From Membranipora membranacea (Eukaryota > Bryozoa > Gymnolaemata > Cheilostomatida > Membraniporidae), in NCBI GenBank assembly GCA_914767715.1, contig OU612065.1, forward strand, positions 2,852,001-2,916,000: a stretch of 64,000 nucleotides of DNA. Direction: 5' to 3'. The notes beneath the pieces are model-generated. The model did no database searches, had not been told where the DNA came from, and saw nothing but the letters and a program-made list of their open reading frames with translations. Both the position numbers and the translations under genes were made by a program. Positions within the stretch are counted from its first letter, which is position 1; each line of letters starts with the position of its first letter. Below, in pieces: positions 1-12,400 of the stretch.

Positions 1-423
1 GATGCTTACAGACGAGGTGCTCCAGGATCTGATAAGAAGGCTGATTCCGGAGCTGGTGCCACCGCTCCAGGAGATATTCAATTTGTGAGTTTCTATAACC
101 ATCTGTACTGTTAATGTTCAAATTTAAATGATTAGCAGAGGGGCTGTAGGAGTGTTAATATTATAAAGAATTAACTTGACCCGTTCCAAAAGAAATTACC
201 CACATTGAAGCAAATGATGCCGATTATGATGACAAAAACCCTTATACCTGACTAAGTAGTGGAGGTTATGATTAGTCTTTCTGATATCGGCTTATATGAT
301 AAGATTCTCTTCCTATGAGTAAATAATCACACTGTTGTGACTATGAATGTTTCCTTTTTATTTTAGAGAGGAGGATTTGGTGGTGGCTTTGGAAGAGGCA
401 AGCCTGCTGCTGCTGACGAGTAG
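1..423 (+). CDS. RPS10: Ribosomal protein eS10 (RPS10), 3' end only
   Basis: Last two coding exons of the small-subunit protein eS10. The first exon (1-84) reads DAYRRGAPGSDKKADSGAGA and continues to DIQF. A donor (gtgagt) lies at 85. After a 281-nt intron an acceptor (ttttag) at 361-366 leads to exon 367-423, reading RGGFGGGFGRGKPAAADE then TAG. The AYRR-(S/G)A-x-DKKA stretch and the glycine/arginine-rich tail are diagnostic of eS10, a structural protein at the mRNA entry side of the 40S subunit. The intron is phase 0. A polyadenylation signal AATAAA is at 453-458. The 5' part lies outside the window. The intron hosts a candidate C/D snoRNA, as is common in ribosomal protein genes. Confidence 0.93.
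219..291 (+). ncRNA. Candidate box C/D snoRNA in the RPS10 intron
   Basis: A 73-nt unit inside the last RPS10 intron has every element of a C/D snoRNA in order. The terminal stem GCCGAT (219-224) pairs perfectly with ATCGGC (286-291). Box C is ATGATGA (226-232), box D' CTGA (248-251), box C' ATGATTA (268-274) and box D CTGA (281-284). The guide before D' is about 15 nt (233-247) and would direct 2'-O-methylation opposite position 243. Only about 6 nt lie between C' and D, so the second guide is probably inactive. The rRNA or snRNA target was not identified. Processing from the debranched host intron is the usual route. Confidence 0.7.
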
Positions 424-1767
424 ATTTGCTGTTCCATCATTTACCAGAAAAAAATAAAAAAAGAAATAAAAATAATCTCAAACTATGACTCTTTCTTGGG
501 TTTCTAGACTTACTCATCATGATCAATTACTCTTAACATGCGGATATGCAAGAGTAACATTGTATGCTAGATATTCAAGCTGTGCATCATAAGGCTGGTG
601 AATGGTATGGTTGTGTTCAGTTGTGGCAAATCCTGTAAGTGGACCGCCCCAAGCAATATCTACTACATCTGCAGTATTTAGGGAGAAGAAAAATATTTTA
701 TAATAGGAAATGAATTGACGATTGAAGCTGATATAATTGGACCACTAATGATAATATATATAAATACTTAAATACTTTTTTAGCAAGATAAATTAAACCA
801 CTAGGGAGGTCTACAGCTAACTTTGACGAAACTTTGGCTGAAAGTAATTGCCTGAAGAGAAAACTACATCTTAACAACAATGCCTTGTCAAGACAGGCTA
901 CTTCAAAATAACAAAACTAAACATTGTAGGAGCAATTGTCACAGTTTGCATTTCCTTTTCCAGCCATCCTGAATAAAACAGGGAACACACTTCACGTGCT
1001 GGCTGTGCAAGAAACTACAAATCTGTAGCACACCGATAACTTGTAGACATAGAATTCCCCCTGGGAAATCCTACGAATAACATCATTTGCTTGCCATTTA
1101 CAACCATGTCGGGAAGTGGGTGTCGCCTGTTACCTCTGGACTGAAGGGATTTTTATAAAGCTAGTTTCCGTACTAGAGGGTGCCTTGATTCCCAAATTTT
1201 GTAATATGACCATCTGCCAGAGGGAACTGACTTATTCTAGTCTTTTCTTATCACTAACCTAAATTTTTAGTTGGTTCTAGTCCATTAACCCTAGAACTAG
1301 ATCACGTTCAACCAGATTTGCTTTTATAAGAGTTGCTCCCCCTCAATCAGCCTGAAATGCGGGCAAATTGGATCGAATCCAAATCAACCCGATATGTTGT
1401 GAAAACCAAAAGAACAATGGCATGATTAGGATAGGACAGAGATTTTCTTTGGTTGCACAATTTTATTTGGAGGAGAAAATAATTTGTCATAAGCAGGAAA
1501 ACATTGTTTGGCGAAAAAGTAGAAAGTTGATTTGATACACACTGAGTTGGTACTGTATCCCTAATATGGTGCTGGAGGGTTATGTAAGTTTGTATTACTG
1601 TGAACTTATACACGAAACCCCATGTCATCTCGAGAGATTATATCTTGAGGGCTGGTTTTATAAGAAAGAAGGAAAAAAAATAAACTGATAGTAGCGTAAC
1701 ACAATTCATGAGAATTCGACTGTAAGGGTTACCGATGCAGTACCACACTCTGTAGTTGCAGTGTTGA
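424..1767. other. Intergenic space between RPS10 and ELOVL4-like
   Basis: It holds the RPS10 3' UTR and poly(A) signal on the left. On the right, TTTATT at 1462-1467 reads AATAAA on the minus strand and is a likely poly(A) signal for the elongase. The two genes converge. No coding or RNA feature is supported in between. Confidence 0.6.
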
Positions 1768-4700
1768 TTAGTCTTGCTTGTTGAGGCTTCCATTGGCATG
1801 TCTGGATTCTTTAGGTCTGCGTGGTGATAGAGCTTTGACAGTCTCTGCTGTAGCTGTGTAGGCTTTGTTATAGAAGTTGGAGAAGAGCAGAATATGAGAT
1901 ACCATATATAAGACTAGAGACAGGCCATATCCACTTGGGTATTTACAGTTCAAGTACGCTGCATAAGAAGTATGGAACAGAATCATCCAGAACTGTGTCT
2001 AAAAATTGAAATAATACTAATTATTACTTGATTTTGGTAAAGAGTAATAGAGTAATAATCTTGAGATTCAAATACGGCCTTAAACTTGCCAATCATCTCT
2101 GACTTTACCCCAGATAACAAGCTCGTCTCATTTTATGATGTCATGTATTATTTGTCCTCATCAAAAACTGTTTCAGCTGATTGAGAAAATTGCTTTTCTG
2201 TGTGATATGTATGTGTGTGTAATATCAAGCATAAGAATTGGAATGATTTCAATTTATAGAACTGATATAATTTACTTGAAAATATGATTTTAGATTCTCA
2301 TATTCTAGATGTTGGATTTTAAGATACGAGGTTCTAGCAATATGTGAGAAGTCTGTGTTGGTTAAAGTTTCTTGCTTATCACAAAGAAGGTGTACTATGA
2401 CATATGATATTAATAACTCTAGCGCTTGCAAATGATCTATGATGTATACATCTCTAGCCCAAGTATTGTTACTGTTAGCATGACTAAGTCTGTTATTTAT
2501 AAAGGCATACCAGTTGAATGATGGTCATATATTTTTTCCACCAGAGATATTTCCTCATGCCAGGTCCCATAACTGACAACATGTAATAAGTGTACATCAA
2601 CACATGTACTCCGGAGTTTAATAGTGCTGAGAAGTAAGCTAACAATAAGAAGAACATTTAATATTATATAAACATTCTGTCGGTCAATATGTGTGGATGG
2701 CAGAGTTTACATAGAGCTTTCGCAACTTGATTTAATGTACCAGCGTGGTCAGTTAATCCTGTACTAATAAGCAGCTGACGAAAGGGTGGTGGAGCAACAC
2801 CAGATGCAGACAAAATGAATCCAAATTGGTTTAGATTATGCATGGATGTCAACAATTTTGTGATACACTGTCAGTTTAGTACTGGTATATAAGATAATCA
2901 ATGCATTAGATAAAAAGAAAAAAAAAATTGATTGTTGTAGATATTTATTTTTGTTCTCAAGAGGCAGAACTGTACCGAAAAAATCTATTTGCAGGTAATT
3001 AACCAATCCTATTAAAATTATCATAGTTTTGATTCTACCATGTATTGACACACCTTAGAGACGCTGCATTATAGCATAAACATATGGACTATAATGGCTG
3101 GTGCACATTGTCCCAGACGACCATCCCAGATAGCCATCCCAGTCAATGTGAACATGAAAATGACACAATCCCAGACTGTCTGGGTCCGTCTGGGACAGTA
3201 TCGGGAAATTTTGTAAGCGTCAAACTTTCCCGATGCTATCCCAGACGGACCCAGACTCATTTTGCATCTGGGTGCTATGTGAACCAGACATTTGGATAAT
3301 CTGGGATCATCTGGGTCGATCTGGGACGATCCTAAACAATATGAACATCATCCCAGCACTATCCCAGACAAAAACCTAACTGCTAGTCTGGGATGAATTT
3401 TATAATGTGAACATAAGACTGGGACCATCTGGGATGGCATCCCAGTGTCATCTGGGACAATGTGAACCAGCCTTAAGAATCGGACCTATTATCATCATAT
3501 CCTCTCGATGGCAAGGTCAGCCTGATGTGAGAGTCTTCACTAAATAAAATATGAAGAAATCATATACTCACAGCATCCACCAGGCAAATATCTCGCTCCG
3601 ACCCACCATAGTGTAAACATAGTAGAGTGATGGTAAACATGAAGAAATGACACTTGGTTATTCTTTTTTCTCAATATGAAGAAAAACTAAAAACCAAAGA
3701 GGAGGCAGACATGAAAACAGAATGTCACAAAAGAGTAAGATATCATATTGCACATTGTCTACTGATAATATTTCGAATATTTTTTTACCGACATTACTCA
3801 CTGTATCAAAGAATTCAATGAGCTTGGAGACGTAATACCACCAGCATACTTTGGCCAGCTGCAAAAGAGAAATAATATTAAAAAATGATAGCTATTTTAC
3901 AGCGCTGGTTGTATCAATATTCTTCTGTATGTTGTGTGCATCATGAAAGGAACAAAAGATTACTACGTCATAACTCATAATGTCAGACCACAGCAAGCCT
4001 TACTGGAAGCTTGGTGACCTAAATTCAAGAAGAAGCGCCCATCCACATCTCACATGCATCATGCGTCGAGTTGACAGCGTTACTAAAAGCATGGTAAAAT
4101 TTTGTTACCAACTGCCCTGAAGGGTTGGTTGATGATTGAATGCCACTGTAAGTGACCCAGACAAAGTTTAAATACTAAATTACTACAGACATAGCAGAGA
4201 CACTTAGACACATTCTATAACACTATTAATGTTTATGTATATGACTCACCCTGAGAGACAGTTCATCATCAGACTGATCGACAGGAGAGCACCACAAGTC
4301 AAACTTGGGGTTACTAAATGTTGTAACGAAGAACTAAAAGTAAGAGCAAAGTACACATTTCAGTGGACCAAGCAAATAAATAACAACAATCCACCAAGGG
4401 CACTAGTTCTTGACATGTGACATGTAAATACTAAACAATAATGCCCAAACATAATCACCAGCACCATAGGTATTGTTATGCCCCCTGCAGCAATTGATTC
4501 TGTTACATGCTGGGAAGGTCGATGTAGTATTGTGTCACTCCCCGATACTTACCTCGTAAAACATGTAAGCTGATAATACAACTAGAAGGAAGTTGTACAC
4601 TACGATAACGCTCTTCAATGAAAATGGCTCTCTTTTCTCCATTATTTTTGGGCCGAAATACACTATCAACAAGTAGATGGCAGTCAGCACAAATGTCGGG

Positions 4701-7700
4701 TATGGAGATGACATCAGCAGCCAATCACCAACTCGAGGGTCTGAAATAAATAAATAATAATATTAAATGACGGAGAAATTGTCAGTGGGCCATAATCAGT
4801 TTTACCATATTTCCTCTGTGAACTTGTTTAATTCCATTTGATCTGGTACAAAACTTATATTTATCAACAAAACCGGTGCCCTAAATTAAACAAACTCATA
4901 ATTAAATATGAGTTTGGTTAATTTAGGGCACCGGTTTTGTTGATAAATATAAGTTTTGTACCAGATCAAATGGAATTAAGCAAGTTAACAGAGGAAATGT
5001 GAAGCTCCTAAATTCCTCTCCCAATTTAGCCACTCTGGCAGCTCCCATAAGATTGTTTCCAAAAAAAACTTATCGGATCATAAATCTGGTGTAAATTAAA
5101 GTGTTATTTATCTCAATATCAACAACAATCTACCTGCTTGGCAATCCCATAAACATGTAAAATAAGTACGTTATGCATGTATATGTTTATGGGTTAACCA
5201 ATCCAATAGCTGAACAATGTGAAGCTGCTTGGTGTGGTGTCTGATTGCCACCTGAGAATCTCTTTGCATGATGATAGTATCATTCAAGAGTCCCGCCAAA
5301 AATTCACGGCCTCTTGACTTTGAACGCTAGATGAAGATAGAGATTGGCTCCAATTTTTTTATTGTACAGCCAAAAGTTCAATATTACCTAAATTTTTTCC
5401 TATGTTGTTTCCTCGCACATCAAATAAGGATTGCTAACCTCATACGGATTCAAAATTTTGTCTCCAGATTAATTTCGCCCTACCCGGAATTAGAACATTA
5501 TGATAATAGAAACAGCCTCTACAATAAAGAATTTCTTCTAACAACACACGAGATTTCACATTTCCAAGTATGTCACAAACATAAGAAACAACCCTTCCCA
5601 TATTTAACATCATTACATCCCCCATCCTGTCCAAAACTACAACTACATTGAAAGCTAACACCAATTATCTCTATATTCAAAGTGTTCGATCATTGGACCC
5701 CCCCCCCCCTACTTAGAGTATAGATTATAGATGACCATTTCTTAGCTTATAGGCTTGTAGGCTTATAGATAGATGCAAGTAAAGATATAGATTTATAGAT
5801 GTTATCAATGTAAAGATATAGATTTATAGATTTCTTAATGTATCTTTAAAGTGCTGTCAGTGCTGTGTGTCTCCTGTGCTCTGTGAAAGGAATGCATCTA
5901 TCCTGCCTGATGTCACCTGTCTCCGAGCTTTACGAGTTTGAAAACTTACAATACCTACAATGTATTACTTTCTTATTTTATAAGTAGCAGTAGCTTATAT
6001 CAGAACATGGAAGATATAGCCTACTTATGTCAATATGCTTTTATAAATAGGAGTCAGACAGAGAACAGGAATCCACCATGGATAAAGCTGGGACACTACC
6101 CATATATGCCTTGACAATGTCAGGGAGGAGGTGTTTCCACCTGTGGAGCTGGAGCTGGAGCTGGAGCAGGCGCAAGTAGTTATAGAGGATCATCCAGATG
6201 ATATGACGGTGGTTGATCAAGAGGACACAGACACAAGCAGCAGGGGAAGAAAAAGGAAACGGAGGGTTGTATCTGATAAGTACAATAGGATGTTAATTTA
6301 AAGGATTTTATGGCATTCATTAGTCCAAAAGCCACATGCCATCGCAGCGCGCTTAAGTTTATAGATTGGGATTTTTAATTTATAGATATTATAGACAGTC
6401 CTGTGTGGGGGGAGCCCCATCATTAGATTTACTGAGTTTCGTGCTTTACTCTCTTTTCATAGCCTTGTCATCCAAGACATTACTGGGTCAGTAGTTTGAG
6501 CCCCCGAACTTTCGGCCCCTCCTGACTCCCTCCCCCCCCTCTCTCGGCTGGGGTAGATGTTTAGAATGAAACTACAATTATGGTCTTTGATCTGCACCGT
6601 CAAAGAGTGACAGGGTTTGTTTCAACAGGGAGGGTTTCAATAGGTAATAGAAAGGAATGTCGGATTTGTTTTACCATTTACTTTCATCTGTTCATGGTCT
6701 CATATGACCAAGTGACTTGATCAGCAAAATATTTGATGTTTTATAATCTCGCGTGGCACTTGCAGTCATTTGAGCATAGGATATGTAGTATGTAGTAGTA
6801 TGATATGTAGTATAATATTATTTCCTATTCAAGGAGAGATGAAATCATTAATAATACCAGTTATGATACCTTAATGCAATAGTGATAATCATTAATACTG
6901 AGTATAGTGGTAATAACAATGCGCTTTGATTAGTTCTATCATCAAAAGTGTATCTTCTTAATCCAAGAACTGAATGAACCACTCAGATATAACTAATATT
7001 ATACCACGCAATGTGGATAGTGACAAGCATCATGTTTGAGATGTTCAAACATATTTAAGAGTGCCGGGTTTAAAAGCATTTAGTGAGGTTAAATTTCAGT
7101 TCCGACTCAGAGCAATCAATTGTACTTTTAACTTCTAAATTATGTAACTTCTTATTATGTATCTGAGTTCGAAGCCATTAGCCTCCATGCTGTTCAAAAG
7201 TTTTGTAGTTTCACTCTTAATGTATTGTCTACCTGTTTTGCACACTAGCATATATGCTAAGGACAAGAAATTACTAAGAAAAGTTTTCAACGATGCCAAG
7301 AATTTAGGGCTTGACGTAGGCGATCTCGATACCATTGTTAAACAGAGAACTAAATCCATTATCATGTGCTGTTTTTCTGATGAAGACCACTTTATACACG
7401 ATTTTCTCGAACATTGCCCTTCTGGTCGTCTTAGATATATTAAATGTCGCAGCTCATGGGGCAAAGACTGTTTTCTGAGGCAAATGTGCATCACACTTAA
7501 TGAAATTCTTTTTTTAAAAAGTCCATAGTTCCATACACTGGTAGCAAGCTCTTATTATGACAAAGTATATGCATCCATTTTTCGCAACATATAATGTTTG
7601 TGATAGCTAATAAATCAATCAATCTAACCTAGATTCAAATTTGAGGGCAATGTTTATTCAGTATGCGCTTCTGTTGTTGTAAATAACGGTTCAGCCTGGA

Positions 7701-7960
7701 CAAAAAATGTGATTTTCATTCAACATAAAATCAGACGACTATTACCAAGCTTTACCAATGAGAGGCAGCATTTTTCAATCCAATGCATGTGGGATTGATT
7801 GCTCATTTCTCAGGACATTGATTATTACCACAATTATAGACACTAATAATGTAAGATTAATCATACCTGGATCAGCCTTGAAATATGGAGCTAAAGGATC
7901 GAGCAGAGGAGATACTGCTCCATAACACGCCTCCCAGATACTTGGCAGTAACTTAGCCAT
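1768..7960 (-). CDS. ELOVL4: ELOVL4-like very-long-chain fatty acid elongase, complete
   Basis: 3-ketoacyl-CoA synthase of the ER membrane; it condenses malonyl-CoA with long acyl-CoAs in the first step of fatty acid elongation. Exons in coding order: 7867-7960, 4553-4740, 4250-4333, 3802-3858, 3572-3686, 2511-2638, 1768-1998. They total 897 nt, or 298 aa, the usual family length. All junctions are GT-AG with matching phases. Family marks: [15 protein letters not shown] near the N-terminus, [21 protein letters not shown], then [16 protein letters not shown] with the catalytic HxxHH at residues 157-161, [25 protein letters not shown] and the closing [23 protein letters not shown] and TMFTLWW favour the ELOVL4 branch over ELOVL2/5. 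No classic C-terminal dilysine signal is seen. Intron 1 (3.1 kb) carries a foldback and a LINE fragment; the intron before exon 6 carries a MITE. Confidence 0.93.
3096..3472. mobile_element. MITE with GGCTGGTKCACATTGTCCCAGA ends
   Basis: A 377-bp non-coding element in an ELOVL4-like intron. Its left end GGCTGGTGCACATTGTCCCA matches the reverse complement of its right end with one mismatch over about 22 bp. The interior is crowded with CCCAGA/TCTGGG motifs in both orientations, making nested short palindromes. It has no transposase. The flanks (ataat left, ttaag right) give no certain target-site duplication. Confidence 0.75.
4806..5001. repeat. Foldback: two near-identical 97-bp inverted arms
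   Basis: The arms 4806-4903 and 4904-5001 are reverse complements with only a few mismatches. The shared core runs from the arm ends (TTCCTCTGT..ACTTG) through GGTACAAAACTTATATTTAT to CCGGTGCCCTAAATTAA. They meet at the turn cataattaaatatg with essentially no spacer. It lies in intron 1 of the elongase gene, so the transcript would contain a long, nearly perfect hairpin. It is probably a non-autonomous foldback transposon. Confidence 0.85.
6118..6301 (+). other. Possible coding remnant, acidic then basic tail
   Basis: An open stretch reads [20 protein letters not shown], then an acidic section (EDHPDDM, DQEDTD), a basic nuclear-localisation-like run [18 protein letters not shown], and a stop at 6299-6301. 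It includes a short GGAGCT tandem repeat. No start codon, splice context or family was recognised. It lies antisense within ELOVL4-like intron 1 and may be a captured or transposon-borne 3' exon. Weak call. Confidence 0.2.
7090..7620 (+). mobile_element. LINE 3'-end fragment (C-terminal end of reverse transcriptase ORF)
   Basis: The plus-strand frame 7157-7528 reads like the post-catalytic end of LINE ORF2 proteins: [33 protein letters not shown], then [19 protein letters not shown] and a terminal LNEILFL. The 3' end ataaatcaatcaatc near 7605-7620 looks like a short LINE tail. There are no catalytic RT motifs, so the insertion is strongly 5'-truncated. It lies antisense in ELOVL4-like intron 1. 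Confidence 0.6.
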
Positions 7961-8257
7961 ACTGTCAAATACAAGTTACAAAGTTACCGATAAGTTGGTG
8001 AAATAATATGATCAGCTAACTGAGAATACTAAGAGTGCCAATGTCAGATGAGCACAGTCCGATTGTCAATGTTAATCACGCTAATTTATGCGGTTTAAAA
8101 CCATACACTTGATATACAGTCTTTGGTTATAACATTATCTCACATAGCAATTAGCTGAGAATATGAGACAAACTTGTATAGCAAACGAAGAAGTTCATTG
8201 AGCAAACCCATCTTACTTTGGTTCCTGTTTCAAAGTCGTAGTAGCAGTAGTAGTAGC

Positions 8258-8294
<37 letters not shown>

Positions 8295-9416
8295 TTTAGA
8301 ATGTTACCTCACTTTCTTTCTTCGTTTGAATGAAAATACTATGCTATGCAAAAGTATTATTCAAAGCTTTAGTATTTATTGCGTTATCGTTCTATAGGAT
8401 CATTGATTTATGTTGCTAAGCTGCATGATGCTTGGTTTGGTTAGGAATGTACTGCAAATAAACCCAAGCACAAGTTTTATTGTTTAATTTCAAGGCTGTG
8501 TCAATGCCTCCCCCCCCCCCCCGCCCCCGGTCATTCGACAAAAACTGGAATCAAGTATTGTTCTCGATAAATTCATAATATTAATTTAGTTTTAGTTTGG
8601 GTCATATCCTGAGGTTTGGCATAAAATAGGAACTGAGAGTATTTAATAACACCCACGTAGAATAACATAATCACAACAGTTTAATTATTTTTTAACCTGA
8701 CCATTATAGCATATGACTTTTATTTCAGCACCAAAATATAGTTTAAAAACTTTAAAAGCTTGAAAAAATGTTCTGAAGAGAAAATATTGTGTAACCTTAT
8801 GATTGTACTCACTTATCACTTTACATGTAATACAGTAATATAATTAAAAAAAACTTTTAAATTTTACACAAGGATCATTGACCATTATAAAATAAGAACT
8901 TGGTGAGACGATTAATAACTTTGTCATAACTATACTTTGATCGATACCACATCCTCATGTGAAATGGAGAAGGATCATCATATACAAAATAGAAGGAATC
9001 ATGAATGTAAACGAATTGGAAAAAAATCTGGAGAGGCAAAACTGGTTAAAATTGCATAATGATAAATTTCTAGAAAAAAGAAAATGGAATATATTAATGT
9101 AAATATATCTTTGCATATATATAGTAAAAAGGAAGCACATAATTGATACATTGACGTAAGAGATAAATCCTTGTACTAGTAATGGTTAAATCTATGTTTA
9201 TCAGGTTTATCTGTTCTCAGGTTGGCATGACACTCAACAAGATACAGCTGCGTGGAAGACAAATATTCGGGAAGATTTAAGTTTGATTACCTGGTCAGCC
9301 TCATCTCCCCCCCCCCCCCCCTCCAATACTCAATAGTAATATAATGAATTGAGAGAGAAAAAGGGATGCCGCTACCAGTATGATGTTGATATATATATCA
9401 GTGAAGTGGAGTCTCA
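7961..9416. other. Intergenic: elongase upstream region and FGD 3' flank
   Basis: Both neighbours are transcribed leftward, so this holds the elongase promoter on the left and the FGD 3' UTR on the right. It contains an imperfect (AGT)n microsatellite at 8238-8294 and C-runs near 8511 and 9307. No further gene is supported. Confidence 0.5.
8238..8294. repeat. (GTA)n/(TAG)n microsatellite
   Basis: About 19 trinucleotide units, with two AGC interruptions near the left end. Confidence 0.95.
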
Positions 9417-12400
9417 TCAGGCTGTGGTACTCTCATGCATCATGGATATCCACCTGGAATACAATGATCATTTATTGATAATACAACCACTACGGGACAT
9501 ATTTATAGGATATCCAAACAAACAGGGCTCAGTCAGCCAATTATGAAGACATGAAAGGCGAATAATACAGGTGGTAGTAACGATCACCACCACAGATATA
9601 AATTTTATGTCTGTGTTCACTGCCCTTGCTGATGCAAGAAGTTCCCTCTCTTTGTGTGTGTGTTTATCCTACCACATTTTGTCCTAACGTATATAAAAGG
9701 CTTTGGCAACATTGTGTTGTGGCTGTTATATTTATAATCTGTTTGCGTTTTGGTTACCAGGCGGTTAGTAAAAAGCATGAGTAATAACTTACTTGTCAGC
9801 TACAGCCGCTGTATCAGTTTTAAATATTACAGGCTCTATAATATCCATAGCCGGGTGATGCAGCCTGAACATGACGTTCTTATCAAAGCCATCATATGCT
9901 GTCCCAACCTGTGCTACTTTAAATCCAAGTAATGGCTTACTTTCTGTAAAGTAAAATAAACTCGTATCGCTAGAGCATTTGATGAAGAAAACCCCTCATT
10001 TTTTAAATTATAGTGAAAACCCCTCATTTTTTAAATTATAGTGAAGCAGTAAATATCACATGTATGTGCAGCAAATCCTCCATTCATTAGCAAAAGTGAA
10101 AACTTTACCCAAAAATTAGTTCTTACCTATAGCAGCTCTGTCCTCGCTGGCGTTATATTTGTAAAGAACTTTATCTTTCAGCACAAACCAGAATTTTTTC
10201 CACTTCTTGCTAGTGTTGTTCTTATTAGCGTACATGACATGTAAGTATCCACTCATCACACCTTGTTCATCAGCGTCAGCGTGAACCTGAGGGACAGCAG
10301 ATATACAGCGCAATACACTATTAGCATTATGATGATTATAGCAATTAATTTTTTACCAAAGGGATACACTGCACCATATTTCATATTTTCATTATATTTA
10401 ACTGCATTTTCATGAATCCTTACAAATAAAATGATAATAATTTTCATCAGATAGTTTTCGTGATTTCTCATTGTGTCCTCCCTGCTCAGAGTAACCCTGG
10501 GAGTAATATATCCACTTATTATGAGCAGACAACTCTGACACAAAATGAGTCTGACTTTGATGGGGTTAATTAACACAAGTACCTCTTGTAATACAGTGGG
10601 CTTGGATCTCTTTGGTGTCCTGATAGTTTCTCTTGTAGCTCTTACAAACAATCTTCTTCTATCTTCCTTATTTGGTGTTCTTAGCTGAACATTTGTATTA
10701 TCACCTTCAGCCACAGAATCATTATGCTGTTCTTCCTCCTGTTTGTGTTCCGCTTCTACAGATGTAAATGAAGAAATATCAAACCTGCGTATGGATATGA
10801 GGAGTGTATTTTACATTACCAGCAGTGTATGGTGTATAGATTGTGGTTTACAGCAGCCTTCAACAGTGTAAATAAATTTCCATATATACAAATCTCACTC
10901 CTTGTTTTATAGTTTTAATATCGGCGCACACTGATATATCAATATTTATCGCATTGAATTTCCTTAAGATGGGCAGCATGAATGAATGTGTAGACTTGTC
11001 TTGTTCACACTCCATTTACAAGAGTGGAATTAATTTACGGATGTCATGTGGTCACTAGGACCCTACATCTACACTACATCATGATTGGTTCTTCGATCGT
11101 CTAAGTGGGACAGACAGACAGACAGACAGAGGAGTCTGATACAAACCTTCTAATAGCTTGTCAAAGCATCTCTCACAAACTCTCTTCTGTTTATCCTCCT
11201 CATACTTGAGGGGAGCTTTATAGCCTGAGCACGTACCACACACAACCTAAAAATATAGCAGCAATATCACTCAGTGTACATCTCAGAGAACTGATCACAA
11301 TACCCAATATCACATATTACTAGAAACAAACCAAGGTTCACATAGCCTCATGTTTCATGCAGTAAGTCACTCATAGCCAATCTTGTAATGGGCTTAATCA
11401 GCAGCAAACAGCCAGAATATATACCGACCTTGCCGCAGGCTCTGCAGTGGTGCCTTCTGTTAAGCAAAGTGAAAGCGTCGCTGCATGTCATACACATGGT
11501 GACTCTGTCATCAGGTATCCATACAGGTGCTACCTCTCCTAACTTATACTCTCGACTACCAACATCCCCCAAACTTCGATTGTACGTGCCTAAAGAAAAC
11601 ATGATACATATCGTAAAAATCAGCTTGTACTGAATATCTACAGACTGTTTACCCAGCGTCATAGACACAAGTGCTTTTACTATTTCTATCACTCTACAGT
11701 CATAATAGCATTGAATCTGAGTGACTGACCTTGTTTTCTTTCTTGCTCCTCAACGGTCTTCAATAGAATATCAGTCCATTCATCTCGCTCTCTCGGTGTG
11801 CTAAAAATGTAACAAAAAATGATGAAACCACCACAGTCTAAAAACTTCCAACTACAGGATGAGTCTGCTAAAAATGTTTGATTATTTATTTACGGTATGT
11901 AATATGAGTGCCGATTTGAGTAAAACAGTGAGACCATATTTATACAAAAATGTAGATAAATGTACAATTATACTCACAATGCAACAGATGTGAATGATCT
12001 TTTCTTTGTTCTTATGATAAACTCCTTCTGGAAATCTTCCCGTGTTGATTTTTCGACCCTCATGTTGAGCAGTGGAAGAGAGTGTTTTATTTTGTAGTTT
12101 CCACTACCAGGCTGGGGAGTTGTGATCACCAAATAGTCGTTAAACTACAAAGATTTATCAAACAAATATATATACATACATGTATTGTTTGTATATAATA
12201 TATCACATGCGACACTGACGAATATAAATTTACATTGAAATAGAAACTGAGCACATGGATGACAAATACTGGGTATAAAATGTTCCCTTACAATTATTCC
12301 ATTATTTATATATACTAAGAATCAAACATACCAGGAATAGTGTTCTAGGCTGCAGTTCTTTCCTGGACTGTTTGTACATATCACCTTTCCTTACCAACAC

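Noticed and set aside
7135-7494. 119-codon minus-strand open frame in the elongase intron
   Set aside because: It is the antisense shadow of the LINE RT fragment on the plus strand and has no splice or family support.
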